A stretch of DNA of 64,000 bases, taken from contig NZ_CP016447.1 of NCBI RefSeq assembly GCF_001714725.1, positions 1,689,001-1,753,000 on the forward strand. The letters run 5' to 3'. Both the position numbers and the translations under genes were made by a program. This DNA is from Acidovorax sp. RAC01 (lineage in GTDB: Bacteria; Pseudomonadota; Gammaproteobacteria; Burkholderiales; Burkholderiaceae_C). Of the stretch, positions 7,695 through 15,587 are shown one piece after another; positions within the stretch are counted from its first letter, which is position 1, and the number at the start of each line of letters is the position of its first letter. The notes under the pieces are model-generated. The model saw only the letters and a list, made by a program, of their open reading frames with translations, searched no databases and had not been told where the DNA came from.

Positions 7695-7791
7695 GGTGGT
7701 CTCCATTTCGAGTTGACGATGAGGCCGTCCGTCTGGCACTACGCAGGGCGCTGTGCAAGTGGCAATAGGAGGGAGGCGCCCATACCATCTG

Positions 7792-7945
7792 CACGAATCA
7801 GCGCGCCGTGTGCATCTGCGGCCTCGGGCCGTCTGCTGCGTTGCAAATACTCGCAATAGCTCGATTAGGGCTGCGATGAACGTATTGCTTTGTGCGCCTT
7901 GCAGCCCATCCCGATCGGCAACGCACACTTGCCGCTTGATTCGTC
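7792..7945. repeat. Dispersed palindromic repeat copy, spacer 7787-8266
   Basis: The stretch after the IS1111 end contains CAGCGCGCCGTGTGCATCTG followed by TGCTGCGTTGCAAATACTCG and AATAGCTCG. Near-identical blocks recur at 58908-59000, and the reverse complement of the core recurs at 59149-59305. It looks like one member of an intergenic palindromic repeat family. I see no credible gene in the rest of 7946-8266. Confidence 0.55.
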
Positions 7946-8266
7946 CAGCGGCTCCCTCAGGGCTGTGCGTTTCAAGCCACCCGAGCGGCCGCGGGCGCTG
8001 GGCCCTGTTGCCCTGGGCGCACGGTGGCGTGCGTGCAGGGTGTCTGGCCGGGGCAGCGTGCCTGCCTGTGAAATAGCGCCGGTACAACGTATCCGTCGGT
8101 AACGTGAGCGCGCAAAATACAGGGCTGCCGCACGTGCCCTGCGCCGCGTTGGCTGCCGATGTCGGGTCCTACCGCACGGTGTTCGCGCCTTCGGGCCCGT
8201 GCCGTCCGGGTGCTGGGTGCCCGCCGCCCGTTCCGTCCCCGGTGGACGATCCTCTGAAGGAGTTCC

Positions 8267-8383
8267 ATGCCCCCGCCGCGTTCACCTGGTCCTTGCGCGC
8301 CCGGTTGCGGGCAGGCATGCCGGCCTGCATGGCAGCGGCATGCCTGCCCGCATCCGTCCGTACCGCAGGGCAGGGCGGGCTGA
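8267..8383 (+). CDS. Possible short leader frame, 38 codons
   Basis: An ATG preceded at five bases by a strong Shine-Dalgarno (GAAGGAG) opens a 38-codon frame rich in Pro, Cys, Gly and Arg, which stops five bases before the methyltransferase ATG. It may be a translational leader, or chance in a GC-rich spacer. No family is recognised. Confidence 0.2.
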   Translation: MPPPRSPGPCAPGCGQACRPAWQRHACPHPSVPQGRAG

Positions 8384-8388
8384 TCGAC

Positions 8389-9141
8389 ATGGCCGCAGCG
8401 CGCATCCCCTGGCCCCTGCCTGCGCTGGCGGCGTGGGCGTGCGCGTGGCTGGTGTTTGTTGTGCTGCAGCGCATCCCGGGTTTTCCGCCCGTGGCGGCGC
8501 TGCTGGTGGCCTGCCTGGTGGGCACCGCAGCCAGCGTGCTGGGCGGCAGCTGGTGGCGGCGCGGGCTGATTGCGGCGGGGTTTCCGCTGTCGCTGGCGCT
8601 GCTGGGTACGGCCAGCCTGCCCACCTGGGCCTGGCTGGTGCCGCTGTCGCTGCTGCTGCTGGTCTACCCCCTCAATGCGTGGCGCGATGCGCCGCTGTTT
8701 CCCACGCCGCACCGCGCCCTGCACGGCCTGGCCGCGCAGGCGCCGCTGCCGCTCGGCGCGCGCGTGCTCGATGCCGGCAGCGGCCTGGGCGACGGGCTGA
8801 TGGCCCTGCGCCACGCCTACCCGGCCGCGCAGCTCGAGGGCCTGGAGTGGAGCTGGCCGCTGCGCCTGCTGTGCGCCCTGCGCTGCCCGTGGGCGCGCGT
8901 GCGCCGCGGCGACATGTGGGCCGCCGACTGGAGCGGCTACCAGCTGGTCTACCTGTTCCAGCGCCCCGAAAGCATGGCCCGCGCCGCCGCCAAGGCGCAG
9001 GCCGAGATGGCGCCGGGCGCCTGGCTGGTCAGCCTTGAATTTGCCGTGCCGGGCGTGCTGCCCAGCGCCCAGCTGCGCCTGGCCGGGGGACGGGTGGTGT
9101 GGCTGTACCGCATGCCGCTGGCGGCTGCACCCAAGGGGTGA
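8389..9141 (+). CDS. Membrane-anchored class I SAM-dependent methyltransferase
   Basis: A 250-residue protein with three or four N-terminal hydrophobic segments (residues about 8-95, including LAAWACAWLVFVVLQRI and WLVPLSLLLLVYPLNAW) followed by a soluble methyltransferase domain. The SAM-binding motif is ARVLDAGSGLGDGLMALRHAYP, followed by an acidic motif (LEGLEWSW) and RRGDMWAADW. Such membrane-tethered methyltransferases are widespread in betaproteobacteria, with unknown substrates. The ATG at 8389 starts just before the first membrane segment; longer in-frame starts upstream to 8104 would add low-complexity residues and are less likely. Confidence 0.7.
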   Translation: MAAARIPWPLPALAAWACAWLVFVVLQRIPGFPPVAALLVACLVGTAASVLGGSWWRRGLIAAGFPLSLALLGTASLPTWAWLVPLSLLLLVYPLNAWRDAPLFPTPHRALHGLAAQAPLPLGARVLDAGSGLGDGLMALRHAYPAAQLEGLEWSWPLRLLCALRCPWARVRRGDMWAADWSGYQLVYLFQRPESMARAAAKAQAEMAPGAWLVSLEFAVPGVLPSAQLRLAGGRVVWLYRMPLAAAPKG

Positions 9142-9512
9142 ACGGCAGCGAGTGCAAGGCACGCACAGCGTGGGGTGTTGCGTGCCGGCCGCATGGTCTG
9201 CCGCGGAGCGCCTGCACGAACACTGCGTTACAGGAATGTCACCGGCTTTTGCTACATTGTGTAGCTGGCTACAAACGCATACACAAGAACCAAAAAACTC
9301 ACAGCCAGAGGGGGCAGCCAGCCACACGTGAAAACGCCAGGAGGGGGCGCACGTGCCGCCAGCATCCACCTCGACCGGTCTTCCCATTCCACTGCTGCAC
9401 ACCTGCGGTCCGCCGTTCCCGTGAACCGGGCCGCGGGCGCTTGCGGCGTTGCGCAAAGCGGGGGGGCTTCGGGTTTTCTGGTGCAAGAACCATCGATCAG
9501 CAAGGAGCATCC
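9142..9512 (+). promoter_or_regulatory. 371-base spacer with candidate promoter upstream of the envelope operon
   Basis: No gene is seen here. Around 9247-9285 there is a comparatively AT-rich stretch with an inverted repeat (TTGTGTAGC ... GCTACAAA) and a TTGCTA box, a plausible promoter or operator for the downstream lipoprotein operon. The exact hexamers are uncertain. Confidence 0.3.
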
Positions 9513-11048
9513 ATGACCCAACCCCTGTCCCGATTCCGCCCGCGCCTTTTGTGGGTGCTGGCGCTGAGCGCCGCCCTCACGGGCTGCGCCACCATGCAAA
9601 GCCACGACAAGCTGGCCACCGACATGCAGAGCGCCGGGCGCAGTGGCGGCATACCGGCCGCGCTGGCCAGCCTGGAGGCCACCGCCAAGACCGAAGACGA
9701 AAAGACGGCGCTGCTCTACAACATGGAACGCGGCGAGCTGCTGCGCATGGACCGCCGCTACCCCGACAGCACCAACGCCTTCCTGCTGGCCGACAACAAG
9801 GTCAAGGAATGGGAAGAAACGGCCAAGACCAACCCGTCCAAGCTGATGGGCACCGTGGGCGCAGCGCTGATCAGCGAGCGCCTGAAGGTGTATGAAGGCC
9901 AGGACTACGAGAAGGTGTGGGTGACCACACGCCTGGCGCTCAACCGCATGGCCGTGGGAGACTTTGAAAACGCCCGCGTGGACATCAAGCGCACCCACGA
10001 GCGCGAGGCCATCATCGCCGAGTTCCGTTCCAAGGAAACGCTGGCCGCTGAAGAGGAAGCCAAGTCCAAGGGCGCCGCATCGGGCGGCAAGGAGCTCAAC
10101 GGCTACCCGGTCGAGACACTGAACGACCCCGAGGTGCTGGCCCTCAAGAACGGCTACCAGAACGCGCTGTCGCACTATCTGGCCGGCTTTTTGTACGAGA
10201 TGCTCAACGAGCCCGGCCTGGCGGCTCCCGGCTACCGCAAGGCGATTGAGCTCAAGCCCGAAACCGGTGTGCTCGAAGAAGGCCTGCGCGGCCTGGACAA
10301 CCGCACCAGCTTCACCTGGAAGCGCCGCCAGCGCATGACCGACGTGCTGTTCATCGTCGAGGCGGGCGATGCCCCTGCGCGCAAGCCCAAGGCGTTCACC
10401 ATCCCCGTGCCCACGGGCCGCGGGCTGGTCACGGCCAGCATTTCGTACCCGGTGATCGAGCCCTCCACCGATCCGCTGCTGACCACCATTTCGGCCGCAG
10501 GCACCGACCTCAAGCTCGAGAAAGTGGTGGACGTGAACGTGATGGCCCGCCGCGCCCTCAAGGACGAAATGCCCGGCATGGTGCTGCGTGGCTTCACCCG
10601 CGCGGTGGCCAAGGGTGTGCTGCAAAACGAACTGCAAAAGCGTGGCGGCCTGGTGGGCGGGCTCATCGGCGCAGCCGCCTCGATCGCTACCGAGCAGGCC
10701 GACGACCGCATGTGGCGCATGCTGCCCGGCCGCGTGTACGTGGCCCGCGGCTACCTGCCCCCGGGCGAGCACGCCGTGACCATCAACGGCCGCCAGCTGC
10801 CGGCGCCGATCAAGGTCGACGGCCAGTACGCCCTGGTGCCCCTGCGCATGTATGAAAACAGCGTGCTGACCGGCGACGTGGCCATGCTGGGCCAGCTGCC
10901 CGCCGTGGCCGTTGCCGAACCCGCGCCCGTTGCAGCCCCGGCGCCTGCCGCCCCGGTGCGCACCACCAGCACCAACCGCTCGCGCACGGTGCCGCAGTCG
11001 GCCGTGAAGCCTACCTCTGCCGCGCCCGCGCCCGCCGTCAAGAAGTGA
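9513..11048 (+). CDS. COG3014 family envelope lipoprotein
   Basis: A 511-residue protein with a lipoprotein signal (LWVLALSAALTGCATMQ, lipobox LTGC near residue 24), then a helical TPR-like region (NMERGELLRMDRRYPDS, LALNRMAVGDFENARVDIKRTHERE, LAGFLYEMLNEPGLAAPGYR) and a C-terminal beta-rich part ending in an Ala/Pro/Thr-rich tail. It matches the COG3014 family, which in gammaproteobacteria is found beside ycfL and lpoB and is probably linked to peptidoglycan synthesis at the outer membrane. The ATG at 9513 follows AAGGAG and begins a classic signal peptide. It is the first gene of a four-gene set. Confidence 0.8.
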   Translation: MTQPLSRFRPRLLWVLALSAALTGCATMQSHDKLATDMQSAGRSGGIPAALASLEATAKTEDEKTALLYNMERGELLRMDRRYPDSTNAFLLADNKVKEWEETAKTNPSKLMGTVGAALISERLKVYEGQDYEKVWVTTRLALNRMAVGDFENARVDIKRTHEREAIIAEFRSKETLAAEEEAKSKGAASGGKELNGYPVETLNDPEVLALKNGYQNALSHYLAGFLYEMLNEPGLAAPGYRKAIELKPETGVLEEGLRGLDNRTSFTWKRRQRMTDVLFIVEAGDAPARKPKAFTIPVPTGRGLVTASISYPVIEPSTDPLLTTISAAGTDLKLEKVVDVNVMARRALKDEMPGMVLRGFTRAVAKGVLQNELQKRGGLVGGLIGAAASIATEQADDRMWRMLPGRVYVARGYLPPGEHAVTINGRQLPAPIKVDGQYALVPLRMYENSVLTGDVAMLGQLPAVAVAEPAPVAAPAPAAPVRTTSTNRSRTVPQSAVKPTSAAPAPAVKK

Positions 11049-11098
11049 CGTGCACGGCTGCAGACCTGATGTCGAACGAAATTGAAGGAGCCTCTGGC

Positions 11099-11515
11099 AT
11101 GAAGAACCGATTTGCCCTTGCCGCTGCTGCGCCTGCCCTGGCGTGCGCAGCCCTTGCGCTGACCCTGTCGACCAGCGCAGCCCACGCCCAGATGCACGAC
11201 CCCGCCACGCCGCTGGCCGTGGCCGGCAAGATCGCGCTGCGCGGCGAAGCCAACAGCATTGCCGTGCGCGAGATGCGCATCGTGCGCAAGAACGACATCC
11301 TGACCGTGCAGGCCGACATGGCCAACATGGGCCGCACCGACCGCACCGTGTTCTACCGCTTCAAGTGGCTCGACAACGTGGGCAACCAGGTGGGTGATGG
11401 CGAATCCTGGAAGCAGATGAGCGTGCTGGGCCTGGGCCAGCAGACCGTCAAGAGCGTGGCGCCGACATCTGCAGCCGTCGACCTGCGTCTTGAAATGAAC
11501 GTCGAGCCGCGGTAG
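11099..11515 (+). CDS. YcfL-like periplasmic protein
   Basis: A 138-residue secreted protein with a Sec signal ending near AHA-Q (residue 25) and a small beta-sandwich domain (ANMGRTDRTVFYRFKWLDNV, then WKQMSVLGLGQQ) characteristic of the YcfL/DUF1425 family. In E. coli ycfL sits directly upstream of lpoB, and the same order is kept here. The ATG at 11099 is preceded by GAAGGAG at eight bases. Unlike many YcfL proteins it lacks an obvious lipobox cysteine, so it is probably periplasmic. Confidence 0.75.
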   Translation: MKNRFALAAAAPALACAALALTLSTSAAHAQMHDPATPLAVAGKIALRGEANSIAVREMRIVRKNDILTVQADMANMGRTDRTVFYRFKWLDNVGNQVGDGESWKQMSVLGLGQQTVKSVAPTSAAVDLRLEMNVEPR

Positions 11516-11518
11516 AGA

Positions 11519-11700
11519 TGTATCTCCCCCTGAGTCGCTGCGCGCCTTCCCCCTCTCTCACGCTGCGCGTGGGAGGGGGACGCAGCCAGCGCACGCCAGC
11601 GAAGCGCCGCACATCCGGCTTGGCGGCCCTTGCGCGGCTGCCCGCGCTTGGGGCGCGCCAGTTTCAAGCGTTGCGGGTAGCGCGAAACGCTCTGTATCAC
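11519..11700. repeat. Dispersed GC-rich repeat in envelope operon, copy 1
   Basis: The whole spacer between the ycfL-like gene and lpoB is a repeat. It starts CCCCTGAGTCGCTGCGCGCC, contains a C-tract/G-tract hairpin (CTTCCCCCTCTC ... GGGAGGGGGACG) and ends with a CTTGGGGCGCGCCAGTTT block. The same blocks in the same order occur at 12333-12470, and the CCCCTGAGTCG part occurs inverted at 38925-39012. Confidence 0.75.
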
Positions 11701-11716
11701 TAAGGAAATCAACACC

Positions 11717-12331
11717 ATGACCAAAAACACCCTCCAGCGCAGCGCGCTGATCCTGGCCTTTGCCGCCAGCACCCTGGCCCTGTCGGCCTGCCAGAACCTG
11801 TCGTCCCCCACCGTACGCTTTGACCGCCAGGTCAACTACGGCGACGCCAAGGCTGTCGAGCTGGTGACCAACGAATTCGGCTCCACCGACCTGCAGATGA
11901 TTGCCGAGAAGATGACCGGCGGTTTGCTCGAAACCGGCATCTTCCAGGGCCGCCCCACGGTGACGATCTCCACCGTGAAGAACAAGACCAGCGAGTACAT
12001 CGACACCACCAACGTGATGAACTCGATCCAGACCTCGCTGGTCAAGTCGGGCAAGGTGCGCTTTGTGCGCTCCATCAACGAGATGCAGGCCGGTGTGGAT
12101 GAGCTGCAGCGCCAGAACCAGAGTGGCCTGTACAAGCAGGGCACCACCGCCAAGGTCGGCCAGATGACGGCCGCCAAGTACAGCATGGAAGGCGAGCTGA
12201 CCAGCATCGTCAAGCAGAACAACGCCACCAAGGACGTGTACTACAAGTTCACGCTCAAGCTGTTTGATGTGCAGGAAGGCACGATCGAGTGGCAGGACGA
12301 AAAGGAAATTCGAAAAACGAGTAAGAGATAA
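11717..12331 (+). CDS. lpoB: Penicillin-binding protein activator LpoB
   Basis: A 204-residue lipoprotein with signal LILAFAASTLALSACQN (lipobox LSAC, Cys near residue 25) and the LpoB domain. Recognisable blocks are LVTNEFGSTDLQMIAEKMTG, VTISTVKNKTSEYIDTTNVM, KVRFVRSINEMQAGVDELQ and AAKYSMEGELTSIVKQ. LpoB is an outer-membrane lipoprotein that reaches through the peptidoglycan to stimulate PBP1b. The ATG at 11717 follows AAGGAAATC. It lies downstream of COG3014 and YcfL-like genes, the gammaproteobacterial neighbourhood, but with a repeat element filling the gap. Confidence 0.85.
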   Translation: MTKNTLQRSALILAFAASTLALSACQNLSSPTVRFDRQVNYGDAKAVELVTNEFGSTDLQMIAEKMTGGLLETGIFQGRPTVTISTVKNKTSEYIDTTNVMNSIQTSLVKSGKVRFVRSINEMQAGVDELQRQNQSGLYKQGTTAKVGQMTAAKYSMEGELTSIVKQNNATKDVYYKFTLKLFDVQEGTIEWQDEKEIRKTSKR

Positions 12332-12332
12332 C

Positions 12333-12470
12333 CCCGTGAGCGGCTGCGCCGCTTCCCCCTTTCTCTCGCGCTGCGCGCGGGAAGGGGGACGACGCCCTCG
12401 CTGCGGGGCGACCCTTGCTCGGCGTCCCTGGCCTGGGGCGCGCCAGTTTTTAGCGGCATGAGCAACTGCT
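12333..12470. repeat. Dispersed GC-rich repeat in envelope operon, copy 2
   Basis: Starts CCCCGTGAGCGGCTGCGCCG and continues with CTTCCCCCTTTCTCTCGCGC, GGGAAGGGGGACG, GCGACCCTTGCTCGGCG and GGGGCGCGCCAGTTTT, the same order of blocks as copy 1 at 11519-11700. It lies between lpoB and the second LpoB-like gene. It can form a strong hairpin. Confidence 0.75.
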
Positions 12471-12521
12471 TTGGCCGGTCGATTGATTCATGAATTCCCG
12501 TTAGCTCACAAGGAGCATCAC

Positions 12522-13478
12522 ATGCAACGCAGAACCACATTGCACACGGCCCTGGCCGTGATCGCCGCCACCACGCTGGCCTGGGGCGCTACGGCGCACG
12601 CCCAGCAGCCGGGCGCAGCGCCCAAGATTGCCGTGACCGACCTGGCCTACGCCCAGCGCGTGTCCGAGTACTTCATGGCCGGCACCTACCAGCGCAGCAG
12701 CCAGATGAGCGCGCAGGGCAGCCAGAGCGGCGGCCACAGCCACGGCATGTACGGCGGTGGCGGCTCGTACTCGGGCCAGCAGTCCATGCAGGCGTCCGAG
12801 CAGGCCAGCGGCACGTTTGTGGCCGGGCGCTACAGCTACATCGAGCAGCGCGAGCTGGGCGGCTACACCAACGACATCAAGGGCGCCATCCTGCAGGGCA
12901 CCTACTTCCGCCTGGTGCAGGGCAAGGGCTTTGACGCTGGCAAGCCCCAGCCGTCCAAGGCCGAGCAGGTACTGAACCAGGTGCAGGGCGGCAAGATGGC
13001 CACGCCGCAGGTGCAGCCGCAGGTCAACGATGTGATCAGCCGCATCAAGAAGGGCGAGTTCAACGGCGCCGACTACGTGCTGTTTGGCGTGGTCTCCAGC
13101 ATCGACTTCACCGATGCGCTCTCGCCCCTGCAGGGCACCACCAGCGCCACGCGCCAGTACGGCCTGCAGCTGCTGGCCGACTTCTCGCTCATCAACACCA
13201 AGACCTACGAGATCAAGGCCGCGTTTTCTGCCCAGGGCGAAGGCAACGACACCAAGATTTTGTCGATCCGTGGCGACATTGCGCCCCCCAACCGCGCCAA
13301 GGTGATGCGCGAAACCTCGCTGTCGCTGGCCCAGGACGTGTACCAGCAGCTCGCCATGCAGCTGGGCTACACCGACGCCAACCTGGCCCGCGGCGTGCGC
13401 CCGCCTGTGGTGTACCAGCAGGGCGGCCAGCCCATGCCGCAGCCGCAGCAGCCCGAGCAGGTGATCATTCTCAAGTGA
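12522..13478 (+). CDS. Second LpoB/CsgG-like secreted protein
   Basis: A 318-residue protein with a Sec signal (LAVIAATTLAWGATAHA) and a mature domain reading KIAVTDLAYAQRVSEYF, VAGRYSYIEQRELGGYTNDI, KGEFNGADYVLFGVVSSIDF and FSLINTKTYEIKAAFSAQG. This resembles the LpoB/CsgG-like fold and its position after lpoB supports a cell-envelope role. Residues about 75-105 are a Gly/Ser/Gln/His-rich insert (SGGHSHGMYGGGGSYSGQQ), probably flexible. The C-terminus is Gln/Pro-rich. The ATG at 12522 follows AAGGAG at six bases. Whether it stimulates a PBP or serves another function is unknown. Confidence 0.6.
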   Translation: MQRRTTLHTALAVIAATTLAWGATAHAQQPGAAPKIAVTDLAYAQRVSEYFMAGTYQRSSQMSAQGSQSGGHSHGMYGGGGSYSGQQSMQASEQASGTFVAGRYSYIEQRELGGYTNDIKGAILQGTYFRLVQGKGFDAGKPQPSKAEQVLNQVQGGKMATPQVQPQVNDVISRIKKGEFNGADYVLFGVVSSIDFTDALSPLQGTTSATRQYGLQLLADFSLINTKTYEIKAAFSAQGEGNDTKILSIRGDIAPPNRAKVMRETSLSLAQDVYQQLAMQLGYTDANLARGVRPPVVYQQGGQPMPQPQQPEQVIILK

Positions 13479-13504
13479 GAGTGAGCCCGGCAGGCGGCGG
13501 CACC

Positions 13505-14560
13505 ATGCCATGCATTCCCGCTGGCGCCAGCGCCGCGCCCTGCCGCAAGGCCAGCCCCGTGCTGGCCTTTTTTCTGGGCGCGCTGATGTTCTTTGCAGGT
13601 TGCGGCACGCCTGCGCAGGGCCCTGTGGCACTGCAGGCCGTGGCTGGCGAGCCGCTCCGGCCGGTGGGCGCCTGGAGCGTGCAGCACCTGCCGGGCCAAG
13701 ACGGCGCCACGCTGGCCGCGCTGGTACGGCCTGAACGCACGGCCCCCGCGCGCTTTCGCGTGATCGTGGTGCCGGGCTCCGGCTGCGCGGGCATGGGCCC
13801 GTGGGCCGAGCGCTACTTTGCCGGGCTGCTGCATTCGCCGGTGCTGGTGCTGCACAAGCCGGGGGTGGACCCTTTTGCACGCACCGATCCCGGCGACTGC
13901 ACGCACAGCTTTGTGCAGCAAGATCGCCTTTCCACCTGGCAGGCCCACGCCCGTGCCGCGCTGCAGGCCGATGCGCTGGCGCAGCAGCAGCGGGGCGGGC
14001 CGCCACTGCCCCAGGTGCTGGTGGGCATCTCCGAGGGGGCCGAGCTGCTGCCGGGCCTCGCACCGCACGTGCCGCGCCTGGCCGGGCTGGTGCTGCTGTC
14101 GGCCAGCGGGCTGGACCCGCAGCAAGCCGGCGCCCTGCAGGCGGGCCGACAGGGCGCAAGCCGTGACTGGCAGGCCCTGGGCCGGTGGGTCGGCGGATCG
14201 CTGCCCGACAGCATCCTGGTGCAGGGCCGCAGCCTGGGCTACTGGCGCGACCTGTGGCGCTGGCCCGTGGCACAACCCCTCATCGACAGCCCCTGGCCCG
14301 TGATGCAGGTGTGGGGCGGCGCGGACGCGCTGGTGCCTGCGGCGGCCTACGAACATTTCGCGCAGAAAGTGCGGCAGGGCAGAGCGCAGGGGGCGCCCAA
14401 GGCGTGGTGCGCGCGGCGGATCGACGGGGCCGACCATGGCCTTCAGCGCAGGGCGGGCCCTGCCGGGGACGCCCTGGATGGCGTGCAGCAGGTCTGGGTG
14501 TGGCTGGAGCAGTGGGCGCGTGACCCGCGTGCGGGGCTGTGCGCGCCGCTGGACGGCTGA
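13505..14560 (+). CDS. Alpha/beta hydrolase-like putative lipoprotein
   Basis: A protein of about 351 residues with a signal-like N-terminus (VLAFFLGALMFFAGCG, possible lipobox FAGC) and an alpha/beta hydrolase-like body: RVIVVPGSGCAGMGPWAERY (oxyanion region), QVLVGISEGAELLPGL (nucleophile elbow GISEG), and PVMQVWGGADALVPAAAYEHF and DGADHGLQ carrying the likely acid and histidine. Substrate unknown. The start is doubtful: a GTG at 13475 overlaps the previous gene, ATG 13505 is used here, and an intrinsic-terminator-like hairpin at 13549-13573 lies inside the signal peptide coding region. Confidence 0.6.
   Translation: MPCIPAGASAAPCRKASPVLAFFLGALMFFAGCGTPAQGPVALQAVAGEPLRPVGAWSVQHLPGQDGATLAALVRPERTAPARFRVIVVPGSGCAGMGPWAERYFAGLLHSPVLVLHKPGVDPFARTDPGDCTHSFVQQDRLSTWQAHARAALQADALAQQQRGGPPLPQVLVGISEGAELLPGLAPHVPRLAGLVLLSASGLDPQQAGALQAGRQGASRDWQALGRWVGGSLPDSILVQGRSLGYWRDLWRWPVAQPLIDSPWPVMQVWGGADALVPAAAYEHFAQKVRQGRAQGAPKAWCARRIDGADHGLQRRAGPAGDALDGVQQVWVWLEQWARDPRAGLCAPLDG
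13549..13573 (+). terminator. Terminator-like hairpin downstream of the LpoB-like gene
   Basis: A perfect stem GGCCAGC / GCTGGCC with a five-base loop followed by TTTTTT, 71 bases after the LpoB-like stop codon. It has all features of an intrinsic terminator for the envelope operon, yet lies inside the proposed start region of the next frame. Confidence 0.6.
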
Positions 14561-14693
14561 CACCCGGCGTGCCCTTGCCTCGGGTCAGGGCGCGCGAAGT
14601 CTTTGCACAGACGGCGGCTCCCCAGCCCCCGCTTCGCCTTACAAACAGATACGATGGGTGCAACTTTTCTCAGCCGCGTCCCGGGAGACTGCT

Positions 14694-15527
14694 TTGCGTC
14701 CAGACATCATTCAGCGAAACAACGTCAAGGTGCGGGGCAGCGATGGCCCCGTGCTGTTGTTTGCCCATGGCTTCGGTTGCAACCAGAGCATGTGGGACCG
14801 CATCACCCCGTCGTTCGACGCGACGCACCGCCAGGTGATGTTTGACTATGTGGGCAGCGGGCAGTCCGAGCTGGCGGCCTTCGATCCGCAGCGGTATGCG
14901 CGGCTGGACGGCTATGCGCAGGATGTACTGGATGTCTGCGACGCGCTAGACCTGCGCAGCGGCGTGACCTTTGTGGGCCACTCGGTCAGCGGCAGCGTCG
15001 GGCTGCTCGCGTCCATTGCCCGGCCAGAGCTGTTCGACCGGCTGGTGCTGCTGGGGCCCTCGCCGTGTTTTCTGAACCACCCGCCGGACTACCTGGGCGG
15101 CTTCGAGGTCGACGACCTGGAGGGACTTCTGGCCCTGATGGACCAGAACTACATGGGCTGGGCCAGCTACCTGGCACCGGTGGTGACGGGCAGTTCCGGC
15201 GAGCATGTGGCGGGTGAGCTGTCGGATAGCTTTTGCTCGACCGATCCGCTGGTGGCCAAGGTGTTTGCCCGGGCCACCTTCTTTGCCGACAACCGCGCCG
15301 ATCTGGCGCGGGTGACCCGGCCCAGCCTGATCCTGCAGCACCGCAATGACGCCCTGGCCCCGCTGGGCGTGGGCCAGTACCTTGCGGACCACCTGCCCGA
15401 CAGCACGATGCGGGTGCTGGACGTATCCGGGCACTGCGCCCACATGAGCGACCCTGCGCTGGTGATCGACGCGATGCAGCAGTACTTTGCTCAATCGTCG
15501 GCACCGCAGGCTGCGGCTGGCCGCTAG
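14694..15527 (+). CDS. RsbQ-like alpha/beta hydrolase
   Basis: A 277-residue hydrolase of the RsbQ/KAI2 (D14) family. The N-terminus reads NNVKVRGSDGPVLLFAHGFG. The nucleophile Ser97 is in TFVGHSVSGSVG, Asp219 in QHRNDALAP and His247 in DVSGHCAHMSDP; B. subtilis RsbQ uses Ser96, Asp219 and His247. In B. subtilis RsbQ is required for the PAS-phosphatase RsbP to sense energy stress, apparently by making or delivering a small ligand. A TTG start at 14694 is chosen because GGGAGA lies six bases upstream and the family N-terminus begins there. The gene 60 bases downstream encodes a PAS protein, as expected for such a module. Confidence 0.88.
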   Translation: MRPDIIQRNNVKVRGSDGPVLLFAHGFGCNQSMWDRITPSFDATHRQVMFDYVGSGQSELAAFDPQRYARLDGYAQDVLDVCDALDLRSGVTFVGHSVSGSVGLLASIARPELFDRLVLLGPSPCFLNHPPDYLGGFEVDDLEGLLALMDQNYMGWASYLAPVVTGSSGEHVAGELSDSFCSTDPLVAKVFARATFFADNRADLARVTRPSLILQHRNDALAPLGVGQYLADHLPDSTMRVLDVSGHCAHMSDPALVIDAMQQYFAQSSAPQAAAGR

Positions 15528-15587
15528 CCCGGTCACGGGGCGCAGCATCTGACGGCCCGGCTTACCCCCACGACCCTTGCGCGCCCC

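Larger units (their letters stand above)
4611..7786 (-). mobile_element. Disrupted IS1111-group (IS110 family) element hosting two other ISs
   Basis: A perfect 15-base inverted repeat (TATGGGCGCCTCCCT at 4613-4627, complement at 7770-7784) bounds this region; small subterminal inverted repeats are characteristic of the IS1111 group. Pieces of one minus-strand IS110-family transposase lie inside: the N-terminus (7638-7694), the middle (6189-6459) and a further part (about 4740-5026). They are separated by an IS5-family element at 6461-7637 and an IS3-family element at 5027-6188. The C-terminal catalytic half of the transposase is missing, implying an additional internal deletion. The element begins seven bases after parB and is dead. 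Confidence 0.8.
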
